The notes: generated by a model from the sequence alone, not told the origin. DNA of 64,000 nt from an uncultured Dehalococcoidia bacterium (GCA_951812395.1 CATOSD010000002.1:1-64000); one strand, 5' to 3'. Shown: positions 32,136-41,427, counted from the first letter of the stretch. Made by a program: numbers and translations.

Positions 32136-33152
32136 TCAGTCGAATACCACGCGGCCCCGACCGGTGTCGCGGACCACGCTCCCGATCGGCGACGCACCGG
32201 GCGCGAGCGCGGCCACCTCGTCGGCGAGGGACTGCCCGCACACCAGCACCATGCCAACGCCCATGTTGAAGACGCGAAACATCTCCGCCTCGTCGATCTC
32301 GCACATCTGCCGGAGCACCGCGAATATGGGCGGGGCCATCCACGCCGAGCGGTCTACGCGCGCCGCCAAACCGTCGGGCAGCGCCCGCGGCACGTTTTCC
32401 TCCAGGCCGCCGCCGGTCACGTGCGCTGCGGCCTTCACGTGCGGCAGCGCACGCCGGATGGCGGGGAAGTAGGGCAAGTGCGGGGCCAGAAGGGCGTCGC
32501 CCAGCGTCTCTCCGAGATCGGGGTGGTGTACCCACAGCGGAGCGGGGTCGTCGTCCAGTCTCAACGCGTAGCGCACCAGCGAGTAGCCGTTGGTGTGCAG
32601 CCCGTTGGACGGCAGACCCATCAGCAAGTCGCCCTCACGGACGCGGGAAGGGTCGAGCAACTCTCGCCTCTCGGCGGCGCCCACCACGAAACCCGCTACG
32701 TCGAACTCGCCGATGGCGTACATCCCGGGCATCTGCGCCGTTTCGCCGCCTATCAGAGCGCAGCCGTTGACCTCGCAGGCGCGGGCCATGCCCTCGATCA
32801 GCGCCTCGACCACGCCGGGGCGCAGCTCGCCCAGCGCCAGGTAGTCCAGGAAGAAGAGTGGGCTCGCGCCAGTCGCGGCGACGTCGTTCACGCAGGCGTT
32901 CACCACGTCCTCGCCGATCACGCCGTAGCGCTCCATGGAGATGGCCAGCTTGAGCTTGGTGCCCACGCCGTCGGTGCTGGACACCAGCACCGGCTCGTCG
33001 TAGCCTGCAAGCTGGTACAGCGCGCCGAATCCGCCCACGCCGCCGAGCACCTGCGGCCCGTGTGTGCGAGCGGCGATGGAGGCGATGTGGCCCTTGACGT
33101 CCTGCGCGGCGTCGAGATCGACTCCGGCGGCCGTGTAGGTTCTGGCGTGCAT
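32136..33152 (-). CDS. purM: Phosphoribosylformylglycinamidine cyclo-ligase
   Basis: 338 residues of AIR synthase. Signatures: TYTAAGVDLDAAQDVKGHI, VSSTDGVGTKLKLAI, GENAQMPG-type GGETAQMPGMYAIGEFDVAG, GLPSNGLHTNGYSLVRYAL, and AHVTGGGLEENVPRALPDGL. It closes FGAM to AIR. ATG 33152; sits in the minus-strand purF to purH cluster. Confidence 0.96.
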   Translation of the reverse strand: MHARTYTAAGVDLDAAQDVKGHIASIAARTHGPQVLGGVGGFGALYQLAGYDEPVLVSSTDGVGTKLKLAISMERYGVIGEDVVNACVNDVAATGASPLFFLDYLALGELRPGVVEALIEGMARACEVNGCALIGGETAQMPGMYAIGEFDVAGFVVGAAERRELLDPSRVREGDLLMGLPSNGLHTNGYSLVRYALRLDDDPAPLWVHHPDLGETLGDALLAPHLPYFPAIRRALPHVKAAAHVTGGGLEENVPRALPDGLAARVDRSAWMAPPIFAVLRQMCEIDEAEMFRVFNMGVGMVLVCGQSLADEVAALAPGASPIGSVVRDTGRGRVVFD

Positions 33153-33206
33153 GGGCCTCTCGAAAAGCCCTTTCCCTTGGAACTCCGCCTTGCGCGGTGC
33201 GGCCGA

Positions 33207-33563
33207 CTAGATGGTCAGGCGTAGCGCGGGAATGAGCCTGTGGTCAGTAGTGTCAGCAATCAAGCCGAACACTTGGAGCGTAGTCGCGCCGAGCAGGAAT
33301 TGGTTGCCATAGCCGAATACGACGCGGTTGGGCAACGCTTCGCCTTCCAGGCGCAGTTGCGCTACACCGATGGGCAACCGTATCCTGCTACCGTCGGCGA
33401 GCGTGAAAGTGCGGCATACGGAGGGCCGGACGCCCACCTCATCGCGCAGCACCTTGTCCGGCAGCACCGAGTAGGTGGCCCCGGTGTCCACGTCCGCTTC
33501 GACCCACAGTGGCTCGTCGCCGTTGACGTCGCTTACGCCCACTCGTGCCGCAAAAGTTCCCAA
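33207..33563 (-). CDS. Clan AA retropepsin-like aspartic protease (118 aa)
   Basis: The active-site ADVDTGATYSVLPDKVL (DTG) lies near residue 27, and VVFGYGNQFLLGATTLQVFG forms the second conserved psi-loop-like segment. This gives a single-domain protein that would act as a dimer. It starts at TTG 33563 with AGGAG upstream and sits between purF and purM. A second member is encoded at 51119-51475. Cellular targets are unknown and a link to purine synthesis is unlikely. Confidence 0.85.
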   Translation of the reverse strand: MGTFAARVGVSDVNGDEPLWVEADVDTGATYSVLPDKVLRDEVGVRPSVCRTFTLADGSRIRLPIGVAQLRLEGEALPNRVVFGYGNQFLLGATTLQVFGLIADTTDHRLIPALRLTI

Positions 33564-33686
33564 GCCAAACTCCTGGCGGGCGCGTACATCGCGCGCACCG
33601 TTTCTTGCTATTCTTCTCAGTTTCGGTTAAGGGACGGTCGATGTCAACGAGTAACGCACAGTCATCCCGTCGCATTGCCCATTCCC

Positions 33687-35150
33687 TTACCCTACCTCGA
33701 GGGCGAGCTTGTCCATCTCGAGCTGCACGGGGATAGGATACTCGCCTGTGAAACACGCCATGCAGAACTTGTTCCGTTTCTTGCCGATCGCTCGCAGCAG
33801 CCCCTCGTGGCTCAGGAACCCCAGGGAGTCGGCACCGACAAAATCGCGAATCTCCGGCACGTCCATGTTCGACGCGATAAGCTCACGGCGGGTGGCCATG
33901 TCCACGCCGTAATGGCAGGGCCACATGATGGGCGGCGCGCAGATGCGCAGGTGCACCTCGCTCGCACCACCCCTGTGCAGCAGGTTCACCACGTGCGGCG
34001 TGGTGGTGCCGCGAACGATGCTGTCGTCGACCACGACGAGGCGTTTGCCCTCTATCAGGTCGGGCAGCGGGTTTAGCTTTCTGCGCACTCCGAGGTCGCG
34101 CTGGCGCTGGTCCGGCAGTATGAAGGTGCGTCCGGCGTAGCGGTTCTTCACAAGCCCCTCGCCATAGGGTATACCGGACTCTCGTGCGTATCCGACGGCA
34201 GCGGCGGTGGCCGAATCGGGCACGCCGATAACCAGATCGGCGTCCACGGGGTGCTCCTTCGCCAACTCCACGCCCATGGCCTGGCGGCTGCTGTAGACCA
34301 GCTTGCCGCTAAGGTAGCTGTCCGGGCGGGCGAAGTAGATGTGCTCGAACACGCACATGGCGGAGATGGCCTCCGGCGTGCGGCGGTAGATGGTGCGCAG
34401 CCCGGACTCGTCTATCTGAACCGCCTCGCCAGGCTCTATCTCGCGCACGAACTCCGCGCCGACGTGATCAAGTGCGCACGTCTCCGACGCGATGACCCAG
34501 CCGTCCTCCAGCCGCCCGATGCAAAGCGGGCGCACTCCCATTGGGTCGCGAATGCCCAGCAGAGAGTCCTTGGTCATCACGGCGAGGGAGTATGCGCCCC
34601 GGAGCCGGCGCATCGCGTAGGCGACGCGCTTGTCCCACGTCACCTCCGGCGCCATGGCCAGAATCTGGCTGATGATCTCCGAGTCGCTGGTCGAGGTGAA
34701 GCGGCAGCCGGCCTCCGCGAGCTCGTCCCTCAGCTCCAGCGCGTTGATGACGTTGCCATTGTGCGCCAGGGCGAGCTCCACGCCCGGCCCCCTGGAAATG
34801 GACGGCTGAGCGTTGCAGATCTGGCTGGAGCCCGTGGTAGAGTAGCGGGTGTGTCCGATTGCGACGTATCCGGGCAGGTCCGCAACCTCGTCCTCATGGA
34901 AGGCTTGGCCCACCAGGCCCATGGAGGTGCGAACGTGGATACGCGTTCCATCCCCGGAAGCGATGCCAACGCTCTCCTGGCCCCTGTGCTGTAGCGCGTG
35001 AAGGCCGAAGAAGACGACCCGCGCCACGTCGTCGTTACGCGAGTACACGCCAACGACACCGCACGCTTCGTGGGCGTAATCGCCCTCCGCATCGTTCGCT
35101 GACTCTGGCGTTTGCTGGGAGCTCCGTTGGCAGAGCGCCGTGAGACTCAC
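33687..35150 (-). CDS. purF: Amidophosphoribosyltransferase
   Basis: 487 residues from GTG 35150. The propeptide precedes the catalytic Cys in HEACGVVGVYSRNDD, the glutaminase loop has IGHTRYSTTG, and the PRPP-binding motif is VVVDDSIVRGTT. The C-terminal cluster-ligand region contains CHYGVDMATR, CMACFTGEYP. It commits PRPP to purine synthesis. An intact promoter (35182-35210) lies immediately before the IS1380 insertion. Confidence 0.96.
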   Translation of the reverse strand: MSLTALCQRSSQQTPESANDAEGDYAHEACGVVGVYSRNDDVARVVFFGLHALQHRGQESVGIASGDGTRIHVRTSMGLVGQAFHEDEVADLPGYVAIGHTRYSTTGSSQICNAQPSISRGPGVELALAHNGNVINALELRDELAEAGCRFTSTSDSEIISQILAMAPEVTWDKRVAYAMRRLRGAYSLAVMTKDSLLGIRDPMGVRPLCIGRLEDGWVIASETCALDHVGAEFVREIEPGEAVQIDESGLRTIYRRTPEAISAMCVFEHIYFARPDSYLSGKLVYSSRQAMGVELAKEHPVDADLVIGVPDSATAAAVGYARESGIPYGEGLVKNRYAGRTFILPDQRQRDLGVRRKLNPLPDLIEGKRLVVVDDSIVRGTTTPHVVNLLHRGGASEVHLRICAPPIMWPCHYGVDMATRRELIASNMDVPEIRDFVGADSLGFLSHEGLLRAIGKKRNKFCMACFTGEYPIPVQLEMDKLALEVG

Positions 35151-35181
35151 CTCGCTAACCGAGATAGGGCGTGCCAGTCAG

Positions 35182-35210
35182 ATTGTATAGGTAGGGTAGG
35201 CCGGGCGCAA
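35182..35210 (-). promoter_or_regulatory. purF promoter, just inside the IS insertion
   Basis: On the minus strand TTGCGC (35205-35210), 17-nt spacer, TACAAT (35182-35187). The IS target duplication begins 9 bp upstream of the -35. Confidence 0.5.
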
Positions 35211-35223
35211 GTGGCAGGTCAAA

Positions 35224-37088
35224 CCCAAATCCACCGCCTAACCGCGGCGGGGGGGGGGGGTGTGGTGGGTTGGCGAGGGTGAATGTGCGTTTTGGGGCCG
35301 GTCAGTTGGCGTGGGGAAGGTCGATGCGACGGTCTGGGGGCGTGAGGCGGTTCCTGAGAGGGTAGTTGGAGGGTTTTGGGCGAGTTTCGGACACGGCGAA
35401 GCCGACGACTTCGGGTCAGTCGCCTCGAGTGTGGGTGGATTCCTGAGGAGAATCAGGCCCGGAGCGGCGTGTTTGCCAGGGCCTGTATCCTGCGTTGCGC
35501 ACTCACGAGCAGGTCATGGGTGGGGTGCCCTCTCGCGAGACGGATGGTGAGCCTCCTTGCGTGTCTGACCACTCGCCCCGCAACGCAGATTACGCCGAAG
35601 CGCACCGCTTTCAGACGCTTGCTCACCCACTCTTCCCCCAACACCAGCCGCTTCATCGCTGAGTTCAGATTGAACGCCAACACCACTATCGCCCACCACG
35701 CCGCGTTCGACCCGAACTTCCCCGACGGCAGCCTGCCCCCCGCAAGGTCCTCCTTCAGCACCGAATGGACCTCCTCCCCTTTGCCGCACCTCTGCCTGTA
35801 CCACCGGACCAACTCATCCCCAGGCAGCTCTCGGTTCGTCACCATCCCTGTCACTTTGTACAATTTGCCATCCCCCATCTCCATAATGGGAACCGACAGC
35901 TTCTCCCCATCCATGTCGAACAGCGGCGGGTTCGGCATACGCTCCCTTATCGCGATGAACCTGTAGTCGGGACTGTTCTTGCTGTATCCCGTCCAACTGG
36001 TCACGTAGCACACCTCGGCGTACTGCTGTCTTGTGGCCTCTCGTTGCTCACCCTCTGTCCTGTACAGGTCGTGCCATCCTTCCTCCTCTACCTCACTCAC
36101 CGCCGCCCTGAACTCGGCCATCACGTTCACTCCCACACAGAACTCGATCACTCCGAACCGCTCATCCCGCCCCTCGGCGCAGTACTTCAACAGCTCCTTC
36201 TGGTAGCCCGCCGAGTCAGACCTCATCATCACCTTGCTCACCCCTGGGGGCAGACACTCCAGCGACTCCTTCAACACCCTGAGCTGTTCGTAGCCCGCGT
36301 TCACGTTGCCGTCTCTGAACTCGGAGTGCACCACAAGGTCCGCCTCATACCAGTAGGTGGTCAACGGCTGGTACGCCTTGTGCTTTTTGTAGCAGAAGCA
36401 CGCCTGCCGCTTGTGCGTCCCTATCAGTGTGGCGTCCATGTCCAATGTCGCTTCGGTGTGTCCTGAATGGCCTCCCGCGAACCTCACCAGGTCCGCGTTG
36501 ACCTTCCCAAGCCCTCTCAGCGCGTCGTTGGCCGCCGGTATGAACGCCTTGCGAGACCGTCTCCCGGCCTCCTCAGCCTCGTCGTGGAAACGGTCCAGAT
36601 ACCTGAACACCGCCGTGGGCGACGGCACAGTGCGGCTACGCTCCTTACGCCACCTTCTGAGCTGCGCCCTGCGCTCTGCCCGCCGCACTCCGTGAGTCTC
36701 CGCGGTGAGCAGCGCCCTGCCCAGCCCCTCGTCCTTCTCCAGCAGCCGCAGGTCATCCACCGACTCACCACCGGCCAGGTTGAGCATCACAAGCGCCGTC
36801 ACATTCTGGGCGTCCGTCCACCCCTGTGTGCCCTCTCTCACTCCCACGTGACGGCGCACCGACTGCCCCAGTCGGGCAACAAACGCCAGGTCCAGGTATG
36901 CCGGCAACCCCGACAACGCCGTCATACCAGTAGACTCGGTCTCCTCTGCGTAGTGGAAAGGAAGCGTTGCTTGCTGCATAATAGTCGCACCTCGTTGGTG
37001 ATGGGTTGTTGTTGATAACTACCATCATAGCCGGCTTTACAGCCGGCTCCAACGAGGCCTTCTTTTGCAACTAGGCGGTGGATTTGGG
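35224..37088. mobile_element. Complete IS1380-family insertion sequence (1865 bp)
   Basis: The ends are perfect 17-bp inverted repeats CCCAAATCCACCGCCTA at 35224-35240 and its complement at 37072-37088. The element is flanked by TCAAA direct repeats (35219-35223 and 37089-37093), matching the 4-5 bp duplications of the IS1380 family. It carries one transposase gene on the minus strand. A G12 homopolymer at 35249-35260 and about 190 nt of G-skewed non-coding sequence follow the transposase stop. Intact ends and an intact frame suggest a recent insertion. Confidence 0.93.
35453..36979 (-). CDS. IS1380-family transposase
   Basis: 508 residues. The DDE residues can be placed in LDMDATLIGTHKR (first Asp), VMMRSDSAGYQKELL (second Asp) and GEEVHSVLKEDLAGGRLPSG (Glu); the last segment is the IS1380 signature. 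The N-terminus MQQATLPFHYAEETESTGMT is the family's DNA-binding start. It is full length without frameshifts. It catalyses DDE transposition of the 35224-37088 element. Confidence 0.95.
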   Translation of the reverse strand: MQQATLPFHYAEETESTGMTALSGLPAYLDLAFVARLGQSVRRHVGVREGTQGWTDAQNVTALVMLNLAGGESVDDLRLLEKDEGLGRALLTAETHGVRRAERRAQLRRWRKERSRTVPSPTAVFRYLDRFHDEAEEAGRRSRKAFIPAANDALRGLGKVNADLVRFAGGHSGHTEATLDMDATLIGTHKRQACFCYKKHKAYQPLTTYWYEADLVVHSEFRDGNVNAGYEQLRVLKESLECLPPGVSKVMMRSDSAGYQKELLKYCAEGRDERFGVIEFCVGVNVMAEFRAAVSEVEEEGWHDLYRTEGEQREATRQQYAEVCYVTSWTGYSKNSPDYRFIAIRERMPNPPLFDMDGEKLSVPIMEMGDGKLYKVTGMVTNRELPGDELVRWYRQRCGKGEEVHSVLKEDLAGGRLPSGKFGSNAAWWAIVVLAFNLNSAMKRLVLGEEWVSKRLKAVRFGVICVAGRVVRHARRLTIRLARGHPTHDLLVSAQRRIQALANTPLRA

Positions 37089-37093
37089 TCAAA

Positions 37094-37198
37094 CTGGAAG
37101 ATGTGCCAACTTGGTAGCCGGCCACTTTTGAGGACGAAGCGGTACCCATCCCGTCATCTGGCCGAAAAGTCACATCAGTTCTGCTATGATAGCGGGGA
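37094..37198 (+). promoter_or_regulatory. Leader of the secreted metzincin locus
   Basis: A -10-like TATGAT (37185-37190) lies 8 nt before the likely CTG start at 37199, with no strong -35 seen. Otherwise no features between the IS end and the gene. Confidence 0.35.
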
Positions 37199-37329
37199 CT
37201 GAGATACCTCGGCCACTCACTGATCGCACTGGCCATCGCGTTCGCGGTGGGCGTATGGCTGTCTGAATCGGGTCCCGGTGTAGACGCTGATCCGCCTGAG
37301 TCAGATTACGGGTGCGGCTTCGACGGCGA

Positions 37330-37950
37330 CGACCCCTGCCACAATACACACACACCCACGCCCGAACACACAGCGACGCCCTTGCCCACGGCAACTCCGT
37401 GTTTCAACCCTCATGAGTGTGGGGGCTCGCCCCCGACAGCCACGGCGACGCCACAGCCGGTGCCTACATCTACGCCGAACCCTACGTCCACGCCAGTACC
37501 CACTTCAACACCAACACGAACTCCAACGCCATGCGGCGGAGGTGGTGGCGGCGATATTGGTCAAGACTCTGTATTGACTGCTAAGTGCCCGACGTCCACG
37601 CCAATACCCACTTCGACGCCTACGCCTACGCCGGTTCCCACTTCGACGCCTACGGACACGCCGGTACCCACTTCGACGCCTACGCGAACGCCTGTCACAG
37701 GCCCGCCGATACCAGGCATTCCTACCGAAGTGCCATGCCCCCCAGAGTGCCATGCCCCCCAGGTTATACTCGCACGCCATGTTATGCGGAAGGCGGCACG
37801 TGGACGCCGACACCATCACATACGCCTACGGACACGCCTACGCCCACGGACACTCCTGTCCCAACAGACACGCCGACTCCAACCCAGGTTGCGCCCGATC
37901 CTATATTCCCGCAAGTGACGCCAACTCCAACACCAACGGCGCTCCCAGGC
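37330..37950 (+). repeat. Degenerate CCNAC/ACNCC repeats encoding a Thr-Pro stalk
   Basis: Short imperfect units such as CCCACTTCGACGCCTACG recur many times and encode PTSTPTPTP and PTDTPVP strings. The region also contains the 17-bp duplication and is slippage-prone. Confidence 0.8.
37729..37762 (+). repeat. Exact 17-bp tandem duplication
   Basis: Two perfect adjacent copies of AGTGCCATGCCCCCCAG (37729-37745 and 37746-37762). Seventeen is not a multiple of three, and one copy gives an open frame. Confidence 0.95.
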
Positions 37951-38971
37951 GTCCCAACGCCGGTGCAGCCTACGCCAATCGTGCAGCCTCAGCCTCCATT
38001 CACAATGAATGTGACGTATGGCGGTAATGACATAACGGACGGGCAACAGGTTGAATGGGGTATCTTCGAGGTCAGGAGCATTACGATTGAGATAGACACT
38101 TGGGACTTTACTAGTGAACAGTCGGACTACAAGTTCAAGCTCGACCTCAACTCCAGTGAGACGGGGTTCTACGCCTATAATGGCAATTTTGAATGCGACC
38201 CTGCCAATCTGGGGAATGCAGTAACAACGTTTACTCCTGGACGCGCCCCTAACTGGACGATTGTTCGCTGCGGGCTTGGCAGCCTGGGGAACAACGGCTT
38301 TCAGGTCATTGCTCAACTCAATAGCGGGGGCGCGGACATTGCTCTAAACAACACAGGCGAGATTCCGCTGGCATGGCACCGCGAAGACAGGCAGGTGTCC
38401 TACTTGATGCAGCTCGCTACCATTGAGGGATCGCGCCCTGCGGCCTTGCCCGGAACCTTTGTCTACGACCGCGCATTGGCGGAAGGTTCGGTTAGTACAG
38501 CAGTAAACAGACTTAGCAACCGCATAGGGGGCGCCCCATTCTCAGCTTTGCCACCTTACGATGTTGAGATTAAGGCGTATTGGGCGGGGAGCGAGACCAA
38601 CACCAGGGGTTGCCAATTGAGGAACGCGACCGCCTGTATTGGCGTCGGTGGCAGTTACCCGCATTTGGACTCGACCACGATGTGGATTAAGTACCCGCCC
38701 GCTATTCAGACCATGTTCGGTGATTGGCCTGAATGGACTGACGTTACGACTGCGCCTCCGCCTTATGCCTACCGGGCTCGACTGGCGTTCTTCTATCTGC
38801 CCCAGGTCATAGGCCATGAGCTTGGGCATGGGTTAGGAGTGATACACTTGCCCCTTGGACACATGATGGGCAGATACATACCCGGGACTGTTTGGACAGG
38901 CCCTACGCCGAGCGACCTTTACGAATTCAATCAGACCCGCCTGAGCCATAGCGATTAGAGAAGGTGAGCGG

Positions 38972-40579
38972 ATGATGATTCTCAAATGTGCCGCTATCCT
39001 ACTTGCGCTCTCGCTCGCCGCGCTTACTGTTTCGTGCGGCGACTCAGACGGCCGCTCCATCGCGGTTCCAATCCCGACGGCTGCACCTGTGCCGCCAACG
39101 GCTACCGCAATTGAGGCCTTACCCGCAACCGCGACGCCGCAGCGACAGATGGCTCTGTCCGAGGTGTATCGTGACCATTATGGGAGAGCTACGGCGTCGC
39201 TCGAAGAGCGCGTGTATCTGGCCGACGTTGTGGTAAAGGCTAGGTTAGTGTCTGCCGCCAGCGATGTACTCACATTCACGTCTATTGAGTACATAAAGGG
39301 CAGCGGGCCAAAAAAGAGGTTCACAGTCAGGGCCAGCACGAGGTATCGGGATACTCAATGGGACAATCAGGACGCCATACTCTTTCTGACAACTCTGATC
39401 GGCGAGACTGAGGACTTCGAGTTCACGGACACGACCGAATGGGATTACTGGACAGATGAAACATGGGCTAATGTAGACGCCGCTAGGAGGTACACCGGCA
39501 GTTTGCCAATTGGTTATCATGTTAAGAGCCGCAACCCTGTTTGGCTTCCGGTAGAGGGCGGCGGCAATGGGGCGCGTGGGGCCTCTTCAGGTTCAACATC
39601 GGGCCAATCGAGCGAAATTATCGTCGAGTACGATTCCGAGGGGGTGCCGGAAACCGTTACTCAGGCCAAACTCTCTGGCCTGATTTCTCAACTGTCGCCG
39701 ACTTCGGGTGGTAGGGTCGGGGCGCGGGCTGCCGATTCCACATCTGGGAGGTTCAGCGCCGAAGATGTCAAGAATTGCATCATCGTCGTGGTGGGTTCAA
39801 GGCGCGCCCTTCGTGACCTCGCGGCGGATGGGGACCCCTGGATACCGCCCACCGGAAGGTTCAGCGTCGATTCGGGGGCTGGACGCGGGACGGAGTTGTT
39901 CCGGTGGGACGTTCCTATCGACCACAACACTGTCATGTCGGGGAGTCAGAAATATAACAGACATGAGCTGAGTGGCTCCGACGCCTATTTGTTCAATGCG
40001 AGGGTTTACGACGACGACAACGATTCTCGGAACGGGTATACCGTAGACTTAGTCACACGGCGCCCCCTTCCGGCAGGGGTGTATCGGTTCAAATACCACA
40101 CGTACTTGTACTTCTACGAACCGTGCGGATACCACGATGAAACCGAAGTAAGGGAAATGTTCGTGACGGTTACCGCCCCGCGCGGCACCCTCCACGAGGC
40201 CTTCTTCGACCCGGCGACCACCACGGCCGGCGTGGGCTACCTCGCCGGTTCGGCGACCACCACCGGCGTGCTGGAGCCGGCCGCCCTCTCCCTGGGCGCC
40301 GCCATCACCATCACCGGACTTTCGTGGCAAGATGGCGAGGTCGTGCTGTCGCTCTCGCCGTTCGTGTCCCTGGGCGAACACCAGCTCGAGTTCATTGACC
40401 TGGACGGTTCTACGGCCTTTGCGCTCAGGGCGTCAGACGCTACTGCCGATACGGCCTTTGCGCTCAGGACGTCAGACGCCACCGCCAACAACAGCGCGGG
40501 CACGCTCACCTGGGTCGTGGTCGACAGGCCCTGGAGCGCGGGGGACAAGCTCATGCTGCGCATCGGGCCCGCGCCTTAA
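38972..40579 (+). CDS. Putative surface lipoprotein (535 aa)
   Basis: The N-terminus MMILKCAAILLALSLAALTV ends in SCGDSDG, a lipobox (LTVSC), followed by a Thr/Pro-rich linker (PTAAPVPPTATAIEALPATA). The middle, about residues 60-395, is an unrecognised domain. The C-terminal ~135 residues (from TAPRGTLHEAFFDP) are a Ser/Thr-rich beta domain ending ...KLMLRIGPAP. DNA from 38972 to about 40165 is moderate GC, and from there it switches abruptly to high GC, so the gene looks chimeric. A 39-bp tandem repeat lies near the end. It is probably co-transcribed with the metzincin. Confidence 0.75.
   Translation: MMILKCAAILLALSLAALTVSCGDSDGRSIAVPIPTAAPVPPTATAIEALPATATPQRQMALSEVYRDHYGRATASLEERVYLADVVVKARLVSAASDVLTFTSIEYIKGSGPKKRFTVRASTRYRDTQWDNQDAILFLTTLIGETEDFEFTDTTEWDYWTDETWANVDAARRYTGSLPIGYHVKSRNPVWLPVEGGGNGARGASSGSTSGQSSEIIVEYDSEGVPETVTQAKLSGLISQLSPTSGGRVGARAADSTSGRFSAEDVKNCIIVVVGSRRALRDLAADGDPWIPPTGRFSVDSGAGRGTELFRWDVPIDHNTVMSGSQKYNRHELSGSDAYLFNARVYDDDNDSRNGYTVDLVTRRPLPAGVYRFKYHTYLYFYEPCGYHDETEVREMFVTVTAPRGTLHEAFFDPATTTAGVGYLAGSATTTGVLEPAALSLGAAITITGLSWQDGEVVLSLSPFVSLGEHQLEFIDLDGSTAFALRASDATADTAFALRTSDATANNSAGTLTWVVVDRPWSAGDKLMLRIGPAP
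40412..40489 (+). repeat. 39-bp tandem repeat (2 copies) in the lipoprotein gene
   Basis: Two adjacent 39-nt units (40412-40450, 40451-40489) differ at a few positions and encode TAFALRASDATAD and TAFALRTSDATAN. In-frame duplication. Confidence 0.9.
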
Positions 40580-40600
40580 CCTCTGCCGACGACGTAGGGC

Positions 40601-41209
40601 GTGGGCGTGCTGCTGTCGGGTGACACGTTCACAATCTCCTGGAGCGAGGTCGCAGACGCGAGCCGGTACAGGATGCAGCACCGCACCGGAGGGGCCAGCG
40701 GCGAGTGGACGAGCCTGGATGCCATGACCTCCACCAGCCAGACGTTCAGCCCGGAGGGCGGGATTTCGTCCGGCGCCACTTACGAGTTCCGGGTGCGGGC
40801 GCGCGACGAGGGAGAGACCTACTTCGCCGGGTGGGGCGTGCCGTCCGAGGTCGTCTCGCACACCACCGGCGCGTGCAACCGCCCGCCGGCGTTCAACACG
40901 TCGACCTTCGCTTTCACGGTCGCCGAGGATGCCGTCACCAGCACCGTCGTGGGCACGGCGTCTGCCAGCGACTCGGACGGGGACACGGTGGCGTACTCGA
41001 TAGCCTCAGGCAACGGCGACGGAGTGTTCTCGATCTACTCGGACACCGGAGAGGCCATCGTAGCCGGCGCGTTGGACTACGAAAGCGTATAGTCGTACAC
41101 GCTGACGGTGGAGGCGCGGGACGGGAAGCCGGGCGGCACAGACACTGCGACGGTGGAGATAACCGTCACCGACGTGGCGGAAACTCCTCCGCCACGTCGT
41201 GGAACCTGA
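40601..41209 (+). pseudogene. FN3/cadherin-like surface protein remnant with in-frame TAG
   Basis: The frame has no good start; GVGVLLSGDTFTISWSEVAD opens a fibronectin type III-like module. A cadherin-like module follows (NRPPAFNTSTFAFTVAEDAV ... SIYSDTGEAIVAGALDYESV). TAG at 41090-41092 interrupts it, but the same frame continues SYTLTVEARDGKPGGTD and ITVTDVAE to a TGA at 41207-41209. It looks like the 3' end of a longer adhesin-type gene whose 5' part was lost or replaced by the upstream lipoprotein gene. Confidence 0.7.
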
Positions 41210-41250
41210 CCACACCGGTCCAGCCGCGGCAGGAGTAACTGCGCCCAAAG

Positions 41251-41280
41251 CGTCATTCCGGCCCCCGAACCGGAATCCGC
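41251..41280. repeat. Half copy of the CGTCATTCC palindromic repeat
   Basis: CGTCATTCCGGCCCCCGAAC followed by CGGAATCC, related to the repeat at 15091-15169. Confidence 0.45.
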
Positions 41281-41327
41281 AAAGTCGTCCCCGCGCGGCG
41301 CGACTGCGACCCCCGACATGCTATCAT

Positions 41328-41356
41328 TTGTGGTATAGTAACCTTTTGGCTATAAT
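41328..41356 (+). promoter_or_regulatory. Promoter of the rplI-dnaB operon
   Basis: TTGTGG (41328-41333), 17-nt spacer, perfect TATAAT (41351-41356), about 70 nt before rplI. Confidence 0.55.
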
Positions 41357-41427
41357 TAGAATGTGCGTTCGGCAATCTGCGCGAGCGCCATCCCGGTCTA
41401 CCAGACATCACGTGGGGTTTTCGTGAA

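Larger units (their letters stand above)
37199..38958 (+). pseudogene. Secreted metzincin metalloprotease with Thr-Pro stalk, out of frame by a 17-bp tandem duplication
   Basis: The first frame (CTG 37199, or GTG 37247) gives a signal peptide-like [20 protein letters not shown], then a TPTP/PTSTP-rich stalk. At 37729-37762 the 17-nt unit AGTGCCATGCCCCCCAG is repeated exactly twice in tandem, which shifts the frame. Removing one unit joins ...IPTEVPCPP to [12 protein letters not shown] and restores one ORF of 581 codons including stop. It continues through more TPT repeats into a globular domain with HELGHGLGVIH (HExxHxxGxxH zinc motif) and HMMG as a possible Met-turn. GC is lower than in core genes. 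A lipoprotein gene follows after 13 nt. As sequenced it is off, possibly reversibly. Confidence 0.8.

Noticed and set aside
37330..37950. CRISPR array in the repeat-rich region
   Set aside because: The units are short, contiguous and translate to TPTP stalks; there are no constant repeats separated by unique spacers. No CRISPR array was seen anywhere in the window.
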